From positions 1 to 33,961 of the forward strand of contig JAHBMJ010001216.1 of the NCBI GenBank assembly GCA_018398765.1: a stretch of 33,961 nt of DNA, given 5' to 3'. Positions 1 through 11,365 of this stretch are shown piece by piece. The translations under genes were made by a program, and so were the position numbers. The notes under the pieces were generated by a model that ran no database searches, had not been told where the DNA came from, and saw only the letters and a program-made list of their open reading frames with translations. The DNA comes from Chromera velia (Eukaryota > Sar > Chromeraceae). Each line of letters opens with the position of its first letter. The stretch's first letter is position 1.

Positions 1-194
1 AGACCCATCGGCATCCCATCGGCGGTGACATGGCGGTGACAAGCGGTGACTATCTCCAATGGCACCTCGCATCATTCATCTATCTTTGTATGACCTGCCG
101 AAGCTCCAGTTTTTGGCCTCACTTCTCACTCCCGTATTCTGGAGACGTACAGACTGTGGAGACTGACGGAGGCCGGGCGCTCATCTGACAAGTG

Positions 195-1292
195 ATGGGA
201 ATTTCGCTCTGTTTCCGCATACTGTTGGTCTTGTCTTTTTTCTGTCATTTGTTTGCGGAATCCGACGACGTGTGGTCGAGAGAAGACGGGGCGGACCCGC
301 TCCCAGTTATTTACGTCCACGGGTTAATGGGGAAGGCGGCAAACTACTACCAGTACGGTAATTGGACACAAAAGTACAACCCTGGTCAGCCAGTTTACTA
401 TGTATGGGAAGATCAGGGCATCTCTGGGGTGTTCCGGAGTGCCTGGGCCCAGCTGGAGGATTTACACGAGGAGATCGAGAGGATACAGAAACGAGAGGGG
501 TTCCGAAAGTTTCACCTGGTCTGTCATTCCTTCGGAGAACTCCTCTGTCAGTCCTACCTGAAGGTTTACAACCATGATTGCGAGACGTTTGTGTCTCTTG
601 CCGCTGTTTTGGGACAGTTTGGACTGACGGGAGCTGTAGAAGAGGCAGTGAAGAAGTTTCTTCCGATGTCAGAGAAAGCGGTGAATCTGACTAGGGACGG
701 GGCATATCAGTGGCTTTACACGCCCGCACTTCAGGCCAGTGTACCAGTTGCAGGGTTCTGGAAAGATCCTCTGCATTGGGAGAAGTACCTTGCGGGGAAT
801 TCTTTTTTGCCCGTAGTCATGGGAGAACGTGAGCTTCATCCCGTCGGTGGGGGGGGGGAGGGGGACTTGGAATCCGTTTCCGTCCGGCAGAGGGAGGAAG
901 TACAGCAGAAGTTCAATCTGAGCTGGTCAAGCATGAGAAAGAATTTCTTGAAGCTCCGTCATGCAACTTTCCTGTCCAGTCCCCAAGATGACGTTGTGGA
1001 ACCTCCTACCTCTGGGATGTTTGAGTTTTGTGAGAAGGGCGATGGGTCTTTGGCGCATTTGCGTCCAATGGGGGCTCAAGAGTACTACAGAAACGACGCG
1101 TTTGGATTGAGGACCCTGGACGAGACCGGAAGGCTAGACCTTCATTCTGTGCAATCTGTAAAACATATGGAGTGGCACACACGAGAGGACCTGTTTGTGA
1201 AGTATGTGTTACCGTCTCTTCATCGTGGTGATTTTCAAGCAGGTTCTGCCTCCATTGCACTACCACGCATCTTCGCACAAAAGAACAATTAA
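195..1292 (+). CDS. Palmitoyl-protein thioesterase, PPT2-like, intronless
   Basis: This 365-residue alpha/beta hydrolase is expected to cleave thioester-linked acyl groups in the lysosome or an equivalent acidic compartment. The N-terminus is a hydrophobic signal peptide (about residues 4-21). Family landmarks appear in order: the strand-and-loop PLPVIYVHGL near residue 36, the nucleophile elbow LVCHSFGE with Ser112, the AGFWKDPLHWEKYL block typical of PPT2 (near 187), the acid residue in SPQDDVVEP (Asp265 or Asp266), and His324 in VKHMEWH, which lines up with PPT2's ISHTAWH. The elbow reads H-S-F-G-E rather than the usual Y-S-Q-G-G, which is unusual. A run of G bases near 848-860 codes for an extra glycine-rich loop. 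I start at the ATG at 195, directly before the signal peptide; the GTG one codon upstream is not a credible start. No intron is seen, unlike the other genes here. Family assignment is firm; PPT2 rather than PPT1 is judged by similarity of the C-terminal half. Confidence 0.93.
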   Translation: MGISLCFRILLVLSFFCHLFAESDDVWSREDGADPLPVIYVHGLMGKAANYYQYGNWTQKYNPGQPVYYVWEDQGISGVFRSAWAQLEDLHEEIERIQKREGFRKFHLVCHSFGELLCQSYLKVYNHDCETFVSLAAVLGQFGLTGAVEEAVKKFLPMSEKAVNLTRDGAYQWLYTPALQASVPVAGFWKDPLHWEKYLAGNSFLPVVMGERELHPVGGGGEGDLESVSVRQREEVQQKFNLSWSSMRKNFLKLRHATFLSSPQDDVVEPPTSGMFEFCEKGDGSLAHLRPMGAQEYYRNDAFGLRTLDETGRLDLHSVQSVKHMEWHTREDLFVKYVLPSLHRGDFQAGSASIALPRIFAQKNN

Positions 1293-2165
1293 TCCCGGGG
1301 GGGCCATAAAAAGAGTTATAATAGCTTTCACATTTTTTTTGCTGAGTGTTTTTAATTATTTTTTTTTTGTTTCAAATTAAAGTTTTTAAACTTTTTTCAC
1401 TTTTCTTTTATGTATACATTTTTGATTAAAACGTACAGTATGCGGGGGCGACCTCTATAGGACGAAACGGCGACACTGCTCTACTAGTAGGGTACCACTA
1501 AATCACTTATCACTTATCACTTACCTACCGGTACCTATAACTGCATGTACACTTTAAAAAAAAAAATATATTTTTTGCATATACATGATACATGATCTAG
1601 TACCATCATATAGGCTAGTTACCGCTACTAGTACATGATGTTCAGAATTTTTAAATCATAAAAAATGTTAATTATTAAACTGCATAGTAAAACTGTACTA
1701 GAACAACATGCAGTGCAAAAAACCTAGAAAAAATGACAATATTATGGTGTCATATTAAATACATATATTGGTTCTGAGTCAACTTCTGACTGTATTTCGT
1801 CTGCAGCTCCAACTCTAGCCCCAACTACTGCCCTGCTTTATAGTTTTATTCCTATTGTAATTATCGGCAAAGCCAACATCTATGCCAATGTATCCACTAA
1901 AAAATAATCATGCACATCAAAATTAATGAACGAGTTAAACTTCGAACTGCAAACTTATAACTAGGAACTTAATTAAACCATCGCATTACATTTTTCCCCC
2001 CCCCATCCTATTGCTACTATGACCGATTGCACTGCATGTCCCCACGCCGTCGTAGAGGCAGTCAGATGCAGTCTTTCCCGCTCCGACGCCCGCAATAACT
2101 CTAGCAATAACTTAAAGCATCTCTTGCTTCGATTCGTGACGTCTTCTTTGCAATTGGCGAATTAT
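1293..2165. other. AT-rich block downstream of the thioesterase gene
   Basis: There is no convincing gene here. The first 130 bases are probably the 3' UTR, with T-rich runs and an AATTAAAG that could serve as a polyadenylation signal near 1375. The rest is markedly richer in A and T than both flanks and carries scattered TACTAGT-like motifs and a short CACTTAT repeat near 1505-1525. I found no inverted ends or target duplication, so I do not call it a transposon. Confidence 0.5.
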
Positions 2166-4499
2166 TAACAAACAACGAAAATCAGAAAGACTGAGTGAAA
2201 AACACCGCGCATATGTATGCCTGTATGTACGATGAAAAGGGAAAAAAGAAACACGAAAGAACACACATGTTCGAGAGAGCCAGACGAACACGAAGACACG
2301 AAGAAAGGTGGCGGAAGCGGATCGACGAAGGGAACGGAAAAGCGCTTACCCGATAATAAAGCGCAGAAAAACAAACACAAATACAGACACAGGCAGGCAG
2401 ACAAAAGAAGGGCGGACACGCAAGCAGACACACACGAATAAGGGAAAGAACAATCCAGCAACAGCTGTCAATGCTACATTCTCTTCTGGCGTCTTCTCTT
2501 CTTTTTTCTCCCCCATCTCTTTTCATTGCGACTGAATTCTTTACACTTATCTCATCTTCTCATCTCTCATCTCACTGACCGACCCTCAACGACAACCCCT
2601 CAACTTCTGGCTGGATCGACTGAGCCCCTTAATTCCTTCTTCAAGAAAGAAACCCGAATGAATTCATGCAACCTAGTCGACCCATTCGACGGACGTTCTT
2701 TCACTGACAACCTCTAGGGGCGGGCAGGCAGGCAGGAGGGCGGATTCTCTCCTTCCTTCATGTGTCCACAGACGCAATCAAACGAGGAAATTACTTAAAA
2801 AAATCAACCACACCGAACGAACGAACTTAAGAAAAGGAAGGAGGAACTCGATGATCGGCAAGGCACCTAGTTGGATGGATGGTCAAAGTGACCACAGAAG
2901 AAAGAAATGACCAAACCGACCAAGCTGCAGATGGTGGACCGTACCGTACGGGTGGTGAAACAGAACGGAGGTGACAGAAACAAAAGGGGGGGACAAAAAG
3001 GAACCGGTGTGCTGGAGGGAGTGGGTCTGCGGACATCGTAGCAAGATGGTGGGTGAAGAGTGACATGGAGGGACGAGGAAGCTGCAAGGAGGGGGGAAAC
3101 GGCCGTTTGTTTTTGTTTCTTCAAAAAGAATCTATTGTCCATAAGTCTGTGTGAGTCTCCACCGTTTGTCCGTCAGTCTTTGAGAGCACTCCTTCTCCCC
3201 CCTCTGATATTTCCTTGCATGCCTCACGTGGTACAACCTCTCCTGCAGAGTGTTTCCTTCGTTAAAGCCTCCCAAAAGAAGGAAGGCATCCCGGCTTCAT
3301 GCCTGTCTGAGAAAAAGAAGTTGCTCTCTCAAAAACCTTCTTACAAGAAACAGACCGGCGAATGCTCACGGTCGTCATGCACCCAACAGAAAGAAGAAAG
3401 CAATCACAACTCAACGCAACGCACCGCAACGATGAAGAAATGAACGGCGAGGAACGAAGGAATGCCAAAATTGTTTCCCACAGGGGTCGCCACTACCAAA
3501 CAGGCAAGTGCAACCAACCGAAGGGAATGAATGAAGCAGCACATCATCACAATTCTCTTAAGTACTCAACCAAAAAGTAACACAGACAGAAAGGAACAAA
3601 GAAGAGCCCAAAATAGACTACAGTGAGAAGGAAAGAAAGAAAAGAAAGAGAAAACGTTGGTCTCCTTCATGTTCCAACGAATACAAGCACGAAAGGTGAA
3701 AGGATCAGACAATTGAAGAAAGACGACCCTTAGAGCAGTGCCTTTGTAAAGGAATTGTAGAAGGCAAAACTGGAAGCAAAGAGAGATCCTCGCTTAGAGT
3801 AGCTCATTGCGTTCCATTGCCCACAAGAATCTCTCCGTTCTCTTTGTATGCTTCAATATGCTCCTCAAACGACCAAATCTTCACCGTCAAACTTACTTCC
3901 ACAAGTCTGATGTCTGCTCTCCCTCTTTCCCAGTTGATTCTTTCCTCCCCTCTCTCGTCAATCTGTTTTTCATTCTCTCTCCCCGCCCTACTTTTCCTGA
4001 CTCGAAACGACCGAGAGTATTGGCTCCCTAGCAGGCAGGTGGAAAGAAAAAAAAAAAAAACCTATGATCTTCCCCCCCCTTCTCTGCTCCCTTCCCTGCA
4101 TTTCTCGTCTCATCCTAACTCGACAACGTCGCCAGATGTGCTAAAGGGGAGGCGAGGCGAGAAGAGAAGAGACGGACCAAGAGGAGGAAAAGAACATTGG
4201 CAAAAAAAAAAACGAAGAAGCAAAGAAAACGAAGCAAAAAGTGCAAAACAAAAACGAAAACAACCAAAATTGGGGTGGGGGCGGTGGAGGGGGGGAACGA
4301 ACAAACAGGAGGATGAAAGAGAAGGAAGAGAGGGGCGGAAACACAGCACGGAAGGAAAAGGGTGCAGCATGGGGATCCTTTCCATTGATACCAATCGAAA
4401 AAACAACTAAAGTAGGCAAAGTCATCAAACAAGCATCCTGTCTCTGTACGTGGGATGGGGCGGGTACCGGCAGGAAGTCTGTGATTGTATGCACGTACC

Positions 4500-4501
<2 letters not shown>

Positions 4502-4536
<35 letters not shown>

Positions 4537-4541
4537 TGTGT
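4502..4541. repeat. (GT)n microsatellite
   Basis: About 16 uninterrupted GT units followed by one interruption and more GT. It lies in non-coding DNA. Confidence 0.95.
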
Positions 4542-5289
4542 GGAGAAAGAGCGAGAGAGAGTCTTTGAAGGCATGCGAATGACTTGCGGAAGAAACAAAA
4601 CTGGAACAGACGGGAAGGCGCGTTTGGCAAGAGTGCAAAAGCAAAATTGGGGACTCACGACGGAATCAAGTCACCGACTGGGTTCCTCCATTAATTCTGT
4701 TCCCCGTTCTTTTCCCACGAATCTGCCGAGCCCCTTTTTCTTTTTTGACAACAGACGAAGTGCTGTTCTCATCTTATTTCACTCAACGACAAATACAGTA
4801 ACGAACACCAACAAACAGCATTGCACCGGCCTTGCTGGCTGGCGTGTCTGCCGGCCTTCCTCTTCATTCTTTGTCTCCCTCTTACAGGCGGGAAATCTGA
4901 GCATTCAGCAATGCAGATACGTGCATGCATCGCAGCCTTTCATTCAATCTGCATATGTGCTCTGCTTTCTTGCATGTGCACAGGAAGAAAGGGTAGACAG
5001 ACTTAAGGGGAGACAAGCAGGAAGGCAGACAGGCAAGCAGGCAGGCAAAGGAGTCTGTCTGACAGTGTGTGTCACTTTGGACCTCACCACGTCGACTGAC
5101 CGACCGACCGACCAACCATCTTCTTCCCTTTGATGAAAGTGAATGAGAGAGTATTGCACAGTGAGTGAGGGGTGGGAGGGGGAACGAGAAGAGACCAGAG
5201 AAGAGATGAAGGAAGAACAGTAGAGTGGGTGAGGGTGAGTGGGTGAGGGAGATTATCGTTCCCTCACCCAGGATGCCCAGACATGCATG

Positions 5290-5310
5290 CAGGCAGGCAG
5301 GCAGGCAGGT
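5290..5310. repeat. (CAGG)n microsatellite
   Basis: Five tandem CAGG units. The same tetramer recurs in short runs at about 2725, 5010-5045 and 6105-6120, so it is a common repeat class across this stretch. Confidence 0.9.
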
Positions 5311-5670
5311 AGAGGAATCGAGAAGAAGGAGAGGGAGGGAAAAGTCCAGTCGTTATCACCAGAGTTGAGTGAGAGTGAGAATCAGCAAGACTGAAGGAAT
5401 GAAGGAACGAATGGCACATGCGCATCATCAGAGAGAATTAACACGCGCAGCTTCTTTCCTTCCCTTCGTTCTTCCCTCCTTCTTTCTCACATTCACTCCT
5501 TCCTTCGTTTCTTTTCCTCACCCCCTTTTCTTCACGCACGCACGCACTCACTCACTCGAATTGAATTGGGTGACCATGCAATTTGCTGTGCCACTCCATT
5601 CACTGAACTTGAAATGAAAATCGCAGTCGACGGATCGATCTAGCAACCAAGCAAGCAAGCGAGAAAAAAA

Positions 5671-5699
5671 GGAAGGAAGGAAGGAAGGAAGGAAGGAAG
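5671..5699. repeat. (GGAA)n microsatellite
   Basis: About seven tandem GGAA units in non-coding DNA. Confidence 0.95.
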
Positions 5700-6060
5700 A
5701 GCAAACCGCTGTCTTTATCTATCCACCCTGTAAGCGAGGCGGGTTGGCAGGCCACGAGGCAGAGGGAATAGGCAGCGTTCGCTTTACGTTGCCTTGCTCA
5801 TGCCTGCCTGCCTGCCGCCCCCCCTGCTTTCCCTCCCTCCCTCTCTCGGGAAAGAGGAGAGCGCATGCAAATCGATCGATCGGCCGATGCGTTACTATCT
5901 TGAACGAATGCGCAGAAGAATTTAGTGGATGATGGACTCTTTTCCTGTCCTGTCTGTCATTGGTTTCCCTTCGTCATTCCTTCCTTTCCCGAGCCAGACA
6001 GACAAAGAGCACTTGCCGCACAGGCAGGGCCCACACTCACGATCACAAGAATGTAGATGG

Positions 6061-6088
6061 ACACACACACACACACACACACACACAC
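6061..6088. repeat. (AC)n microsatellite
   Basis: Fourteen perfect AC units. Confidence 0.95.
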
Positions 6089-6273
6089 GCGAGATACAAG
6101 CCGGCAGGCAGGCAGGCAGGCCCATACGCCGCACGCGCACACACAGAAGCAAGCACGAAGGGAAAAGAGAGAGGAAGAAGAGAAGGGGCAGGCAGGCAGA
6201 GAATGGAAACAGAAGGGAAGGACGACACGAGCATGCACACACAAACAAGTACACCGACAGACATTGAGGAATG

Positions 6274-6276
<3 letters not shown>

Positions 6277-6304
<28 letters not shown>
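6277..6304. repeat. (AG)n microsatellite
   Basis: About fourteen AG units, 190 bases from the AC tract and 130 bases from the GAAA tract, forming a local repeat cluster. Confidence 0.95.
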
Positions 6305-6309
<5 letters not shown>

Positions 6310-6432
6310 CGTCAATCGAAGACCTGCCGAGCAAAAACTCAGCGACCCCAACCAAACGAACGCAACGAAACAAAAGAGAATGAGGAAGCGGATGAGCAAG
6401 ACAGCGAATTCAGTTCAAAAAAACTGAGTGAC

Positions 6433-6433
<1 letters not shown>

Positions 6434-6464
<31 letters not shown>

Positions 6465-6476
6465 AAAAAAAAAAGA

Positions 6477-6510
<34 letters not shown>

Positions 6511-6518
6511 AAAGAAAA
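6434..6518. repeat. (GAAA)n purine tract
   Basis: About 85 bases of nearly pure purine, made of GAAA/AAAG units broken by one A-run and a GAGGAA. It is the longest single-strand purine run in the window. Confidence 0.95.
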
Positions 6519-9500
6519 TTCATCTGTTCTTTATTAAGAGAAGAACACATCTTGGTGCCAGTGCCAAAAGGACAGAAAGAAAGAAATAAAAGAAATGTCT
6601 TTTCTGATGGGGTTGGTGCAAAAGTCAAACACATGCCCAAAAGAAATCACCTGTCGTCCTTTTGAGCGGAAACAGAAGCTGAAGCAGCTCCCTCTTTTTC
6701 ATTTCTCTTTCCTCCCCCATCAATCTGCCTGTTCATCTGTTCGGCTTGTGATTGCGAACTGAGCATCATTCCATACCTGGATTGAGGCATTTCTTTCTTT
6801 TCTTCTCCTAATTCCCATTCTGCCTCTGAGCCGTCTGCCAGCCGGTCAAGAGTGGTCAGTCAGGATTACTGAGCCAACAGGAACCCCCTTTACACCCGGC
6901 CGGATTCAACCCAGACAGGCAGGAAGGCAGAAATGCATTTCTGAAGGAGGGGACGGTTCAAGCTCTCGTTTGCTTACTTGCTGATTCGGGCGGGGACACG
7001 CACGTTGGATAGCACATTCTGTTATTGCTTCCCATAAGATGCATGGGAAAAGATGTGTGGAAAGCCAAAAACAGTCTGACATACAAATGCGTCTGTCTGA
7101 CATACACGCAGCGGCATTGTGGTGGTTTTTCCCGTATGGCATATCCATCTGCTTAATTGAGGCGTCCAATGGAGATTTCCTTTCTGTTCCTTTCGTACGA
7201 AATGAAAGAGAACACAACAAAAGGGGTGGAGGTTGTCGCCATACACACGTTCGTCCCTCGGCTTCCATAGAAAACAACCAGCCTCCTTTCTTCGTTCCTT
7301 GCCTCCTTCCCGACCCCCCCAAGTGGCGAGTCAGTCACGCTTCCATTCTCGGTAGCGTTACTCTGGCAAGCCGATTACAGATCGATCCTTTTCTCCATTG
7401 CTTCCGTCTTTCCTTCGTATGAATTCTTTCACTGGATCCTTCTTTGTGTCTGTCCATGACTCTCTCTTCTCTCGCCTCTTCCGTCCTCATTGGCCGGCCT
7501 GGCTCATCGATTCAATGCACATGACACACAAACGAATCAATCATTCAATCACTCACGCACTTATGCACCCACCCACCCGCAGCTGTTGGCAAAATCCCGG
7601 CGGCTGTTCCATTTTCTGTCAGAGTCTTTCACAAATGAAATGCTTGCATACCTACCTACCTATACATTTGGTCTGACGAATCAATGCACAAATAGTGGAG
7701 GAATACGGTCCAGCAGATTCTTTCATTGCACGAGAAGGCGGGTGGGAAACCACACACGCATGCAGGCGGAAGGAAAAACACAACGCAAGCATGCATACGT
7801 TTGCCGGGAAAACGGCACACAAGAAAAAACGAACTGAAGGACTTCTGCTCCTTCCTCTACGCGCGAGTCGGCTCCGTCGTCAAAACGACAGAGAAACAGG
7901 CAGGCAGCTTTTGCATGGAAAATCGGTTGATTGCCGTGATTTTGTTGATCCTCTACTGTCTCATCAGAAACGGTAATTAAGTCGTTAAGTTTGTTTTTCA
8001 CTCAGATGATCGCGTCTGAACATCCATTCGCTTTTCAAGCATTCTCTTGTTTTCAAGCATTCTCTTGAAAAGGCGTCAAGGACGTCCTGCAAGTAAGTAA
8101 GTGCCTTGCGGCCCTTTTTTTTCTCTTCTCATTTTCCCTTGAATTCCCAAACCAGGAGGTCACAAAGGCCTGCGAAAGGTCGGGGAAGTTTGTCTTTTCG
8201 ACGTTGCACGTAGCGGCGGCTACTTCATTGTCTGTTCCCCCCGTCATGTCTCTCTTCTTCATTCCTTCATTCCTTCTCAGTCCTGAAAGTCCTCAAACAA
8301 CTCCCGAGAGAAGAAAGAGGGAGAAAGAGGGAGAGAGAGGGGGGGAGGGAAACCACAACGTCCGGACAACAAACAGACGAAAGAGCCGCACTTGCATAGT
8401 TTCAGAAACAGACACGGCAAGGAGCTGATCGTCGACACACACCTCATTGATTCATTCGGTCTGACTGTTTGTTTGTTTGTCCGGCTGCTCCGTCAGAAAG
8501 ACAGATATCCAGCTTTGAGAATGAATGAATGAGGTTTCCTTCTCTGTTTTCCTTCCTGTTCTCGAGACCCTCACAAACGGGCCAAGAGAACAAACATCCA
8601 ACCCTGCAGTCAAGTGGCAAGCTAAGCAAAACAAGTCACTCGAGATAATTAGAAGGGAAGAGCAAAGTCACCAGAAGAAAAGAAGACACCCACAAAGATC
8701 TATCTTCTTTCCGACCGTTCGGCCCTCCCTCTGTCAGACTTGCTCGCTCACTCCTTTTCTCATGCACGCACATGCGCCCTGGCTGAGGGCTTCTTTTTTC
8801 CTTGCTGGCACACCCAGCTTCCCTTTTCTCTTCCATTCCTCTCTCGTTTCTTCCTTCCTGTACAGCCAAGCTTCCGAGCTCAACAGTTCGGATGGATGAA
8901 GGCATACAGACCACCAAACAGTCAACAAATAGACCTTTTCCCTTCTCCTTTCACACATGCATCTGTATTTATTCTTTGTCTTACGCTATCTCTCTTTACC
9001 GTACACCTAGGAATGTGCCCTCCCTCCTGCTCTCTCCCTCCCCGTGTGTTCCCTTTCTTGTTCGCTTTTTCCCATTCAAAGAACGAAGGAGAGAGAGTGG
9101 TTTGCACGGAAAGTGCAGAGGAGAAGAGAGCAATTCCTTTGTTCAATCATAACTTGAACGCACCTGCGGAGGGTGGACCGGGACCGTAAGCAAAGATTTG
9201 AACGGAAACGCAAAATTTGTGCCTAGGTGCATCGCGATTGATGGACGGATGTGGGGCGGGAAGAAAACCGAACGAAGAGCGGTAATGTTGAATGGAAGGC
9301 GCAGCTAGGCACAGACGAATGGTTGATGGGTGGACACTGCCAAAACGACGGGCGGACGGATTGGATGGGCGGCGAACGAATGCACAAACAAATAGAAAGG
9401 AAGAAAGAAAGATTGCTTCTTCATTCATTGTGCACCGAACGAATCAGGTGAAGGTTCTGTCTGCCTCCCTCCTTCCCTCCTTCTCGAATCTCTTCCCTGG

Positions 9501-9960
9501 AAGAGAAAGGGGATAGGACGGAATGTTGACAGGTGATACAGCCAGCTGAATCAAGGTCAGTCAGTCAGTCAGTCACAAAGTTGACATTGAAAGCGATGCA
9601 GTGCAATATGTTTGTTTGTTTCTTCTTCTCTGTCTTGCCATTTCATTCGTTCATTCCACCTATTCGACACCCGGTGAATATTCTTTCCAACCGACTGCTC
9701 TCGTTCGATTGAATTCCGTTGCCCTTTCGATAAATGATGTCTCTGGTGTTATTCCCTCCCTTCCCTCCCTCCCTCTCTTCTGCAAGAGCAACAACAGAAG
9801 CGAGACACACGCTGAAGCCAAAACAGATCACCGATACGAAACGTCGATGCACTTGTTATACGCAGGAATGTAGGCGGATTTGATACCCTTTCTTTCTTCA
9901 ATTTTGTGCGAAACGTCCATTGATTTGTCGTCTTTTTATTATTTCCCCTGGCTGGTACAG

Positions 9961-10712
9961 CCACCGGATCGGGTGGACGAGTGCACTTCTGCAAGCGGTG
10001 AGCGAGGTTTCTTTTCTGAATTGTTCTTGTTTTCATTCAACCACCAATGGACGGACGGGAAGATCAACAACCAATGAATGAAAGAATCAATTTCGTGACT
10101 GAGCAGGTACGATGAAGAAGTGGGTGGACGCGGACTTCATTCATCTCTCCCTTAATTGTGAGTCGTTTGTGAATGCGATCAATTTCGGACTTTCATGCGC
10201 TTCGAGTGAGTCATTCGATCATTCGTTGGCGAAACTCCCTCAATGCAGACAAGACAAGACAAGACAAGACAAGTAAGTTCATGCATCCCCTAGGCGGTTG
10301 GTGTACAAGAAAGACCAACGCGACTCGAAGGCAGGCAAGTAACCGAGCAGCTGAAAGCAGCCACTTAATGCAACATGCAAGTCGGAATGAAAAACAGGCG
10401 TGCAAACCGACACATGACAAAAAGAGCACCGATGGCAACCCAAAGCACACATAGATTCATTCCCTCCCTGCATCCATCCATGCATCCAACCAGTGTGTGT
10501 CGAGAGAGGAGAAGACACCGACAAGCCAGCAGAGCGAAAGGCCCGCTTACATTCCCGTTCGCTGGCTCATCTGTTCTTCTAGTCAGTCTCTCGCTCTTCC
10601 CCCTTCTTCCCTTAATTCGCATTCCTTTTTTTCCTTCCTTCCTTTCTTCTCTTTTACAGTGGCCGGCCATATGTGGGAGCTGCTCCCTTCCTGGCAAGGT
10701 GCCGGGTACTGA
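9961..10712 (+). CDS. Possible 3' end of an unrecognised spliced gene (tentative)
   Basis: Three short segments look like consecutive exons and keep one open frame: 9961-9997 (acceptor ctggctggtacag, donor gtgagc), 10107-10157 (acceptor gactgagcag, donor gtgagt) and 10660-10712 (acceptor tcttctcttttacag, ending in TGA). The joined frame includes MKKWVDADFIHLSLN and AGHMWELLPSWQGAGY before the stop. Phases agree (0 in, 1 between each pair). No upstream start or earlier exons could be placed, and I do not recognise the peptide. A second frame is also open through the first exon and most of the second, so this chain could be chance. Confidence 0.22.
10246..10272. repeat. (ACAAG)n microsatellite
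   Basis: About five tandem AAGAC/ACAAG units. Confidence 0.85.
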
Positions 10713-11365
10713 TTCCTTCCTGCTATCTTGTCCGACGAGTTTGGTGTTTCGAGTGGGATGCGACAAAACAAAAGCTTCTTGAAGCAAACCTCATTTCAGT
10801 TCCTTTCAGCGGATTCCTTCAACTGATCAGATCAGCAACGGATCTGTGCAGCCGTCCATTCATTCATTTTGCTCTAAATGCTCTTCCTCATGCATGCATT
10901 TATTATTTATTTATTCATTATTCAGTGAGTTGATTTGACTCAACATGCGGCGGAATGGAATGGAATTGGGCGGTGCGGTGAATCAACGACTTGCATAGGG
11001 TTAGAATTGTGGGGCAACAGACTCACTTACTCCTGCAGGCATCGATAGAAGCAAGGGAAGGAAAAGTGGCGACAAACACTTCTCCTTCTTCCTCTTATGC
11101 CCTGTCAACATACAAATGCGCTTCTCTCTCTGTCATTCCAGCATCGACGAATCAAATTTTCTTTCTTTGCTTTCGGACACTCCCTTCTGTCATCTGTTAA
11201 TTCCTCTTTTCGTCCATCATCATCCTCACTCTTCTCGCAGGATCCCTCCTCTCTCTTCTCTTCTCTTCTCTGTCGACGACATCTGATCATCTGACCTTAA
11301 AATCGCACTTCGATCGAATGAAAGGACAATCAATCAGATCAGATCAGGGTCAGATGGTCAGCCAG

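Larger units (their letters stand above)
2166..9960. other. Gene-poor, microsatellite-rich stretch
   Basis: About 7.8 kb in which long open frames exist on both strands, but nearly all are translations of purine- or pyrimidine-rich low-complexity DNA (poly Lys/Arg/Glu on one strand, poly Ser/Leu/Phe on the other). I see no recognisable domain. A few exon-like pieces exist: on the plus strand about 8070-8205, an acceptor and an open frame reading EVTKACERSGKFVFSTLHV; on the minus strand near 6978-7020, an open 41-base segment ending in gtaagc. None could be built into a gene, so the stretch is either intergenic or contains long introns of a gene I cannot reconstruct. Confidence 0.5.

Noticed and set aside
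3817-4644. Several long open frames on both strands
   Set aside because: They translate purine- or pyrimidine-rich DNA and a (GT)n tract; no domain, and composition alone keeps them open.
5000-5310. Short repeats with spacers resembling a CRISPR array
   Set aside because: They are tetramer CAGG runs of varying length in eukaryotic DNA, without constant repeats or uniform spacers.
5922-6640. Overlapping open frames on both strands, up to 155 codons
   Set aside because: They are read out of (AC)n, (AG)n and (GAAA)n microsatellites.
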